NCBI GenBank assembly: GCA_040544425.1
Contig: JBEONO010000017.1
Coordinates: 1-64,000 of the forward strand
Length of the DNA: 64,000 bases
DNA from: Solimicrobium sp040544425
GTDB taxonomy: Bacteria > Pseudomonadota > Gammaproteobacteria > Burkholderiales > Burkholderiaceae_D
Reading direction: 5' to 3'
The notes beneath the pieces were generated by a model, which was not told the DNA's origin, ran no database searches, and worked only from the letters and a program-made list of their open reading frames with translations. Each line of letters opens with the position of its first letter. Positions within the stretch are counted from its first letter, which is position 1. Both the position numbers and the translations under genes were made by a program. Of this stretch, positions 18,401-25,700 are shown piece by piece.

Positions 18401-19667
18401 GGATGTCACTGATGCTGACATCAACCGGACACAGCGGACGATTCGCGCTGCCTTCCACGTTCAGCGCAGCCAGACGCCGCACGGCCTGAGCAGGATTAAT
18501 ATGAGCACCAACACCGTTGATCTGTTCATCATCGCTGATGGTGGCGTTGGTGACTGCCTGGGTCAGTGTCGTGAGCAACTGTGCCGCATTGCCGCCGCAG
18601 GCCATGTTGTAACGCTGCTGTGCCGTCACCTGGGAGGGCATGATGGCCGACAGCGCATAGAAGTAAGCTGCGGGCACACCGAAGTTAACCGGCAGCGCAC
18701 CGCCACCGGGATTGATCAACAACACCTCGATCGAACCCAGCGGTCCACCCAGACTGATCCCGGCATCCACCGGCAAGGCAAAAAGCGCCTGCTGGGCAGT
18801 GAGTGACATGTTCTGACAGGCATAGGCGGCGGCCGCTGAATAGACGTAAGTGGCAAGCTGGATGGCGTTGGCATCCTGCGGCGCATAGTAGGCCGACAGC
18901 GCACCCTGGAACTGCAACAGGTCCTGCTCATTACTGTCGGAAGTCTTGCCGGTGTTGGGCGGATCAGTGTACATGTCCTCCAGCGACTCGGGTGGCGCGG
19001 GCAGCGCAGTCTGGGTGCCCCAGACAATTTCGTACGCAATATTTTTGCACTGCTCTGGCGTCAGGCTGGCCAAGGCCGGTGGCGGTCCGCCGGGGTCCAG
19101 ATTCAATACCTGTTTTATCGCCGCCACCAGCGGTTCAAAAGCCGGTGCCGAACCATCGGTGGGCAGACTCAATCCGATTCCGCCCGACGATACCGCAGGC
19201 ACAGTCAGGTAGCAGCTGGTGATCCCCAGGCTCTGAAATTGGTCCGGGGTCGGCGCGCCGGTATCGGTCTGAACGTTATAGAACTCCTCGGCGACCTGCC
19301 AGGTTTGGCCACCACGCTTGATCACGATGCGCAGATTTTCAAACGTGGTCGGCGCGCCGACTGCGATCACGGCAGTAGCGACCGATGCCGTGACAAAGTC
19401 GATCGGAATTGCCGGTGGCGGCGGATTTTGCACGATGTGCTGGACAATGCCGGTCCCCGCCGGATAGATGCCCGGCCCCGGTGGCACGCCATACGGCGGC
19501 GCTGAACTGGGTACCTTGTAGAGCGCCGAACCGATCAGCGTTCCCTTCGGGACAGTGCCGTAGGTCAGGTCGTAGGCCTCAACGGTCAGACCGGTGAGGT
19601 AGGTAGCAAACGTGTCAGGATCCACCGGTTTGGGTGGGGTCAGACGAATCACAATCAGCTCAGCCAT
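9417..19667 (-). CDS. TcA-like insecticidal toxin complex protein
   Basis: This 3416-aa protein is the presumed pore-forming and receptor-binding component of a Tc-type toxin. A PA14-like carbohydrate-binding region lies at about residues 1590-1700 (GVLLVEESGDYHF). Neuraminidase-like Tc sequence follows (SSSLRDIRRTYQRAFKA, LFEGRSYYLNGGSY). The C-terminal TcB-binding region begins near residue 3055 with LPEWMFDADYPGMYMRRIK, VTGPYTGVHCKLTLLSS and the RYLPFEFHGAVSRWRIELP box. It is about 900 residues longer than the well-known Photorhabdus TcdA1. I do not recognise a classical N-terminal VRP1 domain. There is no signal peptide. The protein holds many cysteine clusters. It is the second gene of the operon, 80 bases after the TcB-TcC gene. 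Confidence 0.85.
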   Translation of the reverse strand: MAELIVIRLTPPKPVDPDTFATYLTGLTVEAYDLTYGTVPKGTLIGSALYKVPSSAPPYGVPPGPGIYPAGTGIVQHIVQNPPPPAIPIDFVTASVATAVIAVGAPTTFENLRIVIKRGGQTWQVAEEFYNVQTDTGAPTPDQFQSLGITSCYLTVPAVSSGGIGLSLPTDGSAPAFEPLVAAIKQVLNLDPGGPPPALASLTPEQCKNIAYEIVWGTQTALPAPPESLEDMYTDPPNTGKTSDSNEQDLLQFQGALSAYYAPQDANAIQLATYVYSAAAAYACQNMSLTAQQALFALPVDAGISLGGPLGSIEVLLINPGGGALPVNFGVPAAYFYALSAIMPSQVTAQQRYNMACGGNAAQLLTTLTQAVTNATISDDEQINGVGAHINPAQAVRRLAALNVEGSANRPLCPVDVSISDILNDWLGYGADWPDPTVGPIEQFWITPGVPPTPATDEVVKYPGKYLDFVLTALTQGYTPPASAQSLAQLILAHLKITPNGSAPPTTVAQLAQALSTDWANFFTSSPGGPANQWLPPFTGSGSAQARLSALIIYIQQFFSASPPAQPTNYSAANPSAPPLLVAPSSDWISQVIAAYALLPGGGPITLGSGFDAVVMAQAAAQIFPDDLHAQEWLVQAITTLDALAAVVNPLGVSASLAFSLMEALYARGFKGANDILPLSLDEFETSLIGTIAYSYAATIFSNIGGNTNPAPQPGPFNPVNPGDLVNCLPAPCSSPLGEIEYLHELLTLAQTASCENPSAAPASGQLSLGDALATRRGPLATVLLASCPNLEIPIPLIDIVNENLESLVTTIPSQAQGAVYNTNGATLNGYTLCEVACCPPQGEPIEACDDCQDPVTLYGAVPAYSSPAVPVALPGAYDKLAHDFATPDLPYSQMLDINRTYLEHLCTTRYDTMRRFRRDITEFVHDETLAAPIFQSHLWRYPLNLDLTLEYLCLTQQELDAWTGERARPNWALFGFNSASTNKVNWVRTASQVSEFLARTGLNWCELRALQDCGIVSFTFSGSRDGKLPACEPCYPGQYLLSFGNANAAASNLGLVGVFIRIWRKLQCCGCIELSMNDLADIFAVVAPTLTPTGNLPDFLRQLASILLLHREFHLALRDRSDHTIGTGADRLHILALWVGPTAAKWNWAIQQLLHGVRPSAQRHHGCTQRSAQFIKLLAQNLDPLSQLMGFDPASAGMAWSARPTSTLRFAELLAKLYASPFSVGELLYLFGAQAHLDGDDPYPLQTDNEALDDPLDLPDEQSGASLWALRHALLEVDVDEKDAAHWNWNRISASLRDDFGYVPLALNDPWQSLGEHFFPHMLGASLAARQFSVMLGGSNPLLWNTPIDGPFQYSGGKLWTQIPLRDEAVIEKLSNMAELINPAERLAVQNLYFSPRLMLAPFAFLFENYAAAERVLIETANEHERWAFFQRQFALARARCHCIAEHLAAHAAREALDNPADDERHPEHKRQVHTAWAVLRNLLADENRGKQPWENDAGTKPDFTWKPLPNGGSFAALLGLTGTGLLGEYSIANSNAIVWSELRGPMSAFDYVRDRHNAPQPTVIPALDATLGTGALQHVVLHNGFARNDDLTDLLGGVQGFKVMWSGVLLVEESGDYHFMAGAPTPDGEVPSVEVAERRRWRVTLQRGQRTWIVLHHQWDEQQEHARPQLALQRGAYNITVEFTEPPPDIAAGCDDETDESLDGSAEQIRLRHFHTGFQVKYKGPDSGQHWEALPLCRLYQQQKTGLLDQHIKQPDVNFDVLSQYLETLYSSSLRDIRRTYQRAFKATLFACRFGLSAERMTDTHQSELGYMLANPALFEGRSYYLNGGSYQAHNAGFDFNLLPLLDNYLAPDVTIDDRVAPSLQRRQALFDWWERCFDYLRMRKSTHAATARPAWLLFYDAQEQQPANPAWLLRHIDVDQAYAAALLQFYDHASNQVDTLTFTDLEDERWALRVWHADVWMRAVLKAFAMPDPVAALPCLWASDDPSLILAGQTVSGNSNLVDLVQAGEFAHDSPRRYDALRRMNDCLRERSRHALLSYLTVANRVPLPWGGFASTDGDISALLLLDVNCGICEKASRIEEAITAVQSFVRRARLGLEPAWQVQGDFARFWDKQFASFDIWLRCKQRLVYRENWMEWAEQAKASKIEAYQLLNSELRRNTLSIAVPGGLEWWPDQTVPEHAGLMALQEREPSQLHQFVPREGLGLQGLPDRDGRLSWLAPLDNTAPNSPPPPSTNLPGRLVKKAALSAAAQSTSPQLPFWLEAAVKMGRRFYRIVAAGEAMGGHPFAPATDSQPKSCCACCGQMHAPLNDEYYFWLEPGQLYLEPLMQGGANVAPQNFQYGFQDDLYDANHQESTLWQAPAQIPQLLEWTPQPVVILAWTRLHNGQFLPPRHAETGVPVSDPQSADLQFLGRQDDSLTFSVSGALPAQPGYNDPSLPGFRYDLAPDRAVTLPLVQAANSTGMTYPGGLHAYPYFVYAEPGASLFPTSLYAPALAVACVQRAHCHYESAIKWLQLVFDPLHMDNTWMRCHRAAQNGNNSDEAGVTLTHVGAGNALEGCCNSSGVSDLVARNRSVLMHVLETFMEWGDALMRRNTPESFQQARLLLDTANMILGPRPPDIVQAASTTPATIGAFVPGFAPLNPALLGLYDKVADRRALIHHCENLRRLHNGTPNCDMPYFGEPCPGDGCCPAITPCPGACDDDCNLSSPYRFEFLIAKAQALSAKVRELGAALLAAFEKGDAEYLAGLHSRFENEINNLNLAVREDQWRDADWQIEALQKTKLVSQTNLLYYSNLLQAGLIPDEIQYQDLTEAAMVTRAAGNTIEAIGEVIKLVPDVFVGQNNFVQLPIGTKLSGMFEAIARILNVVADIENTNASLDNTNAGWERRAAEWLHQTQVLPIEIHQIEVQILGAQRRRDSALRELNIQQRQIGQSKEILDFTRDKFSSDALYLYLQKETSALYYQAFSLGLQVALQAQRAFHRERGDDKRRFIPSTAWDSLREGLLAGDKLDLALSRMEQTYHDENLREYELSKNFSLRLHFPLAYLQLRATGRCTIELPEWMFDADYPGMYMRRIKNVSLTVPCITGPYTGVHCKLTLLSSVTRVDPRLKPAPHRCCGQECDWCYESCCSDDPRLQRRYAATEAIATSTGQNDTGLFEMNFHDERYLPFEFHGAVSRWRIELPAENNQFDFNTLSDLVLRLNFTAREGGELLRCEALRCAREHLPGDGWSLLEVRHEFPNAWTRFVQGAGRNERGGPSHRNLDLELRRNQFPFVQFSPDILLGEFAVLFETSVDEEHHEEHEHECGCARHCDAPDEHMIQAAWLPPARHDRDIDHYQDIRCLSSNEWPCLYHGVHKLPQRRLQPEESHTLRLRFAIPQKVTRVFVLCRYRSNPHCSPCHNPLLESCRQGDCGCHER

Positions 19668-19747
19668 AATCTTTCAGCTCCTTAAATCCGTGTTCAATAA
19701 AAAAGGTCTGCCACTCAACCCACTGCCCGAACCGTGACGGTCCTTGA

Positions 19748-22700
19748 CTACATATGCGCCATCAGATATCCAAACCCGGCCGACAGGCCGCCGACAATGG
19801 CGACACCGGCTAAAACAGGCACTGAAACCGGTGCGGTCGCCACCGCCAGCGCCACGCCGATTGCAACCCCGGCACCGGTCGCTACCGCAGCCACGCCACC
19901 GACTGCGAATGAGCCGGTATCACCCAGTCCGGCCTGCCTTGCTTCATATTCGACACCCAGACCGACTGGTGCGCCGACAATGCCGCCGACTGCTGCCGGG
20001 CCCGGCGATTTCGCCCCGGCGAGAGCCGCAGTGCCAAGTCGTTGCATACCAAATGCCTGCGCCGTATAACCGAGGGCTTCTGTCGTCATGATCCCTTCCG
20101 GGACACCGGGCACAATTTGCGCGCCAACGTTGGAAGCAACCCCGCCGAGTCGGCCCATGCCACCGCCCATGGGATTGATCGGACCACTTGGCGTATTATT
20201 GATATTGGGCACATGCGCAGCCCATTCGTCCGGCAGCGGCGCACCCACAACGGTGTTCGAACTACGGGGAATCAGGGTCAGCCCGCCTTCGTGTTGCAGA
20301 AAGATGTCCACATTGCGCTCATTGGCTTCGGTCGATGCCAGATGCGCGATCACCTGTCTGGCCTCGGACGATGAGTGGAAATCCTCGCGTGCAAACCCGG
20401 GCAAATACGGCAGCATCGTGTTACCTTCCCCCCCGCCGCGCACGACGGTGTCCGGCGGCGCTGGCAAGGTCGGTGTCAGGGTAATGCCGTTCAGATTGAA
20501 ATGGACGGTGCTGGCAAACGTCCCTTCCAGCGCTTCCTGGGCCAGTACACCCGAGAACATCGGATGCAGATCACTTCTTGGGCCGCGCACCGGTGTGATG
20601 AATGCATCGGTCAACATTTCTTCATCAGCCGATATGCCGATCGGACCGAGGCCGCGATTGAAGTTGATATTCCATTGAATGTTGATTGGCGTCAGACCGG
20701 TATTGGTGCCAGCCAGATCCATATACCCCGTCCTGGCCCGGCCAAAGGCGACCACATAGGTATCCGCCGGGTTGGGTGGAACCATCGGGAATCTCGCTGG
20801 CGGGTCATCCGGATTCGTCCCTTTCGAGTCGCGCAGTATGACCGGATTATTATTGGCGTATGCGTACAGATTCATTCCGCCCTGCAGGCCGACCGGATCA
20901 GCGTTCAGCCAGCGTCCCAGCCACGGTATGCAATACCGTGCACCGTGATAATTGAAACCGTTTTCTTCATCACGTTCCTTGCCGGTGTAGCGGTAGCGCT
21001 TCAAGCTGACTTCGGCACTCTCCCCGGCCTGGAAGCTTGAATTGCCGAACGGGCTGTATTCTTCATAGGTCAGCAGCCTGCCGTCCTGGTCCAGTTCAAG
21101 ACTGGCTGATCCGAGATGATTGGCCATCTGATAGCGCCAGACCGGGACCGGTGTGTCGATGTGCTGATCCTTACCGACGGTCTGGGTTTCCAGAATCGCG
21201 ATGCGTTGCTGATCGTCATGGATATGCAAGGTCTCGCGCTCAAGTGTCACTGCATCGGCGTGATTGAACTGCCGGTACAGCTCGAAACCATTCAGATAAA
21301 AACGCTCGGACTTTTTGCCGCCTTGCTGGCGCACGGTGGTCTTGCGTGCCCGCTGCCCGCTTGCATCGTAAACGTAGTAGGTGGTTTCCGGCGTACCTTG
21401 ATTGACGATCTGACGTGCCGAGCTGATCAGCTGGTCGCGAAAATCCCAGCGCATATGCGCCAACTGCGGCATGCGCGTCATATTGCCGTGCGCATCGTAG
21501 TGATAGCGCTCGACCGGTGCGCCGGGAGTCTGATGCAGACTGGTGTGACTGAGCCGATTGCTGTTTTGTCCCGCATCAAGCAGGCTGGGCTCCTGGTAAC
21601 CATAGTGACGTTGCCAGCTGCCGCCGTCGGCATGATGACGCATGGTCTGAAAATTACCGACCTCGTCGTAGCTATAATTTTCCACGTAGTTGCAGAGCGC
21701 CTGCAGATCGTGCAACTGCGCTGCACCGACAAACGGAAAATCACGGTCATTGCCGTTGGAGGGGATGAAGGCAAATGCCGACTGGCCAACATGTTCACGC
21801 CCGGTCGCTTCCAGCAGGCGATACAGCGCGTCGAAGCGAAATTGCGCCGCGGCCCGCACTTTATGGTTGGCATGAAACACGTCGCGCAGCGCGGCGTCTT
21901 CGATGTTGGTGATATTGCCAACCGGATCGTAGGTGTAGTGCAGGTCTTGCACCGTCCCGGGATTGTTGAACAGTTTGGCGGTCATGCCGGTAGCGGCGGC
22001 GTCTGAACGTGTGGTCTTCAATTGCAGCAGCCGGAAGGTCTTGTCATCGTAGGTGTAGGTGGTATGCGCGCCGTTGGCATACCGGATCTCGGTGCGCTGG
22101 CCTTTCGCGTCATAATTGATCAGGCCGACAAAAGGCGACCAGACCGGCTCGCCATCCTGTTGGGCACCGCGCAGGTTGACGTGCACGGCCTTCAACTGGC
22201 CGGTGTCGTTGTAGCCTGGGCGATAAATACTGCCGTCCGGTGCCTTCACGGCGATGGCCCGATTGAGCGCATCATATTGTGTGACGCTGTCAAACAGGTG
22301 CGTGTCAAGCGCGACTTCGGTATGCCAGTCTGGCGTGTGTTTGAAATCCTGCGCAAACTGACGGTCCGTGATCAGGATGTTGCCTTTAAAGTCGTAATGC
22401 GTGGTGCCGAGCAGGCCGGCACTATCGCCATGGCGGAATTTCTTGCCGCGCAGATTCTGCTGTCTCTGCTGATACGGCGTCAAGCCGGTTTCCGGGCTGT
22501 CACCATAGATAACTTTTTCAAACATGACTTCGTGGTCAAAGTGTTCGCCATGTGCATCCGCCTGTCCGCCTTTCACAAATGAGCGCACCGATCGGCGCAA
22601 CGCGTCGTATTCAATACGCAGGGCAAAATCGCGGCTGTTCCAGATTCGCAATGGCTTGCCGACGGCATCATTCACCATCCAGCGCGCACCGGCTTCCATG

Positions 22701-25700
22701 CTGCGCTGGTAAAGGCGGTTGCGCATCATCCCGTAAGCGCATTGCAGGACAACGCGCTCCAGTGCGTCGATCATGGCCAGCTGATTGCCCTCCACGTCGA
22801 ACACCGTGCGCGTAACATATAGAACCGGCAGGCCGCTTTCGTCATTGCCGTTGTGGGCAACATTGCGCACACTGCGGCCTAGCCCATCAAGATGGACGGT
22901 GTTGGGTGTGTTGGCATGACGGGCTGCCTGTTCCGCCGCGGTTTTTTCAGGCTCACCCAACGCGCCGCCGATGCGCTGCTGGTACCAGGTGGGCAGGTAG
23001 TCGCGCTCCGGCAGTCTGCGTAAAAATGGCCCGATATCGGGATCAGTCCTGGGGTCAATGGTGACCGTATCATTGACGTCATACGACAGGTGTTTCCAGG
23101 CATCGAACCACACTTTTTCGATACTGTGATTGGCGTGCAGAGTCGCCACTACCCGTTGCGCCGGATCGTAGAACAGCACGCTGCTCACACCCCACTGCTC
23201 AATACCGTAGTGTGGTGTGCTGCTAAAAAACGGCTCGTACTGGCGCACCGGTTTGCCCTTGTTGTTGTACACCATCGCGCCACTGCCGATCCAGCGCGAC
23301 TTCAGCAGCGGCGCGGCCGGATCACCCGGCGGCAGCGGCCCTGGCTCGGCCTGAATTTTTTTCTGCGCTGCCCGCCCGAATCCATCTGAATAGAGAAAAC
23401 TTAACTGGACCCGCGAGGTTTGCCCGGCGGTCAGCGCGCTGACATGGGTCTCGCGCCCAATGGACGCTGAGCACACCGGAATGCGGCTGAAATCGTAAAT
23501 AATGCGGGTGCTCGCCGTGCCGAGAAATTCCTGCGCCAGAGCAATCGGATCGTCTGCATCGAGAAATTGTTGGATCGCGCTCAATTCAAGATCGGTGATA
23601 AAAGTGTCGAAGGAATCGCCTTCAACCGGTCCGGATTCTTTGCCGCCGAGCGCCGTACCGATCAGCATCCCGAGGGCATCAAAACATGCCCATGAGCGGT
23701 TACCATTCGGGTCAGTCAATTGTTTCGGTTGCAGGACACGGTAGTCGAGTTCGGCCTGACTCTGGTTATCGACTGCGTCGCGTGTCAGTACCGGCGCGAG
23801 TTGATACGTGTCGTATTCCACCACGGTGCTCGCGCCAAACGCATCCAGATAGCGATGCGGCAGGAAAAAATGTTGCAGGGCGTAGGCAAACTCCTGATGC
23901 GGCAGGTCGTTCACCTGAGGACTGTAAAACACGCGGCCCGACGGTATCCAGTAGGGACCGTCTCCGTCCAGATCGCGGTAACCGCTGCCAGGTTCAGCAA
24001 GAATACGTTTTAGCTCGGCTGGCGTGACCTTGTCCCTGTATAACTCAAGCAGACCGTCAGTGAATGCGCGCTTGTCGTTCTCGCCGGGCAGAGCCAGTGA
24101 TTCCAGAACACCGGTCGGCAGCAAGCCGGACAGATCGTTTTTACGATAGCTCGAACGGACCTGGTTGATCAGGCGCTTTTCAGTTTTGCCGCGCGTTGGC
24201 TGCGCGTCATAGGCAATCTCGGTCGCAGAATCAACCAGCATTTTTACGGTCTTCAGGCTGAACGGCCTGCACCCGACCAGCTGCGGCCCGGTCAGCTGAT
24301 AGATCTTGACCTCGGCAGGCAGCGGGGTGCGGTGTGCATCCGGCAGCAGCACGGAGTTGGTGAACTGATTTTGGGTCAGCTTGGCCAAGGTCTGGGCCTG
24401 CTCGGAAAATGCGGGCACTCTGCGCTGATAGCCGATTGAAACCGATTGCAACACATTCCCGTAGCGGTCCGTCGCCAGGGTCAGATCATGGGTGATGCGC
24501 GGATCGGCGCAGTTGCGCTCATAGTGCAGCGTGATCGCTTCCCGCGTGTGGGTAAAAAATACGGCGTGGCGATTGCGCTGTTTGCGCTGGACGGTCTCCA
24601 CCGTGAAATTACTCTCAGTGACGCTATATGGATAGGGTTGGCGCGCACTGCCGTCCAGGGCATAGGTTTCCTGATGCAGCATTGCGCCTTTCAGGGCGCG
24701 GCACGCCTCGCGTGCTTCGAACGGTGTCAGAGTGTCCGGCAGGATTGTGTCTTCAAGCAGTGCTTCTGCCTCCGCCTGAAAATATTCATGGGCGAGATGA
24801 CGCGATACCTGCGCGCCCTCCAAAAACACACCAGTGTGATACCAGGTCTTGACCAGCACCGGCGGAACGCTGCTCGCCTGATCCCAATTGTCGCCAAGCG
24901 GCAAAGTCGCGGTGTCAGACGGGCGGGCGAACTGTTCGGTATCGAGCTGGTCGACCCGGCCAAAACCACGGAATTCGCGCTCCAGTCCATCGTAGAAACC
25001 ATGGTGATAGCTGTAGTGGGTCACCATGCGACTGCGGCTCACGGTGTCGTACGATTTCACGGTTTTCACCACGTGCACCGGAAACGGTAACCGCGTGACC
25101 CATGGAGTACCGGCTGCCTGATCGGCCAGATAAAACTCGGTCGAGGTGGCATAGTCAATCTGGGTGAGCGCACCCATATTATTGGTCATGCCGGACAGGA
25201 GATAGGGCTTCTTTCCACACATCAGATCGATATAGCGCAGCTGGCGACCTGCGTCGCGCGGCAGAGGGGATGACCAGATCAGGCAGGCGGTGCCACGACC
25301 CAACAGGTCGGCCACATCGACCGTCGTGAGATTGTCTACCGGCGGAAAGTTTGCGATATGACGCCCGCTGCTGAAACTATTGCCGGCGTAGTTGAGAAAT
25401 ACCCGCGCGCCATCGTGGCCAAGGTAAATCAGATCGGTAGTTCCGGAACCGTCGGTATCTGACAGTCGCAGGCGACGCTGATCGAATAAATCGGTCTGCT
25501 CGAACCAGGGCGCATGGTCCATCGTCACCTTGGCACCGAATCTGCCATAGCCAAGATTGGGCCAGTAGCACACCTCACCGTTACGCACGCGCAGGATATC
25601 GGACAGTCCGTCACCACTCATGTCGGCCAGAAAAATCGATTGGGTCGGGTCGGCGAACAGGGCGCGCGGTCCGCTCTCTTCGTCATACAGCGGAACAGGC

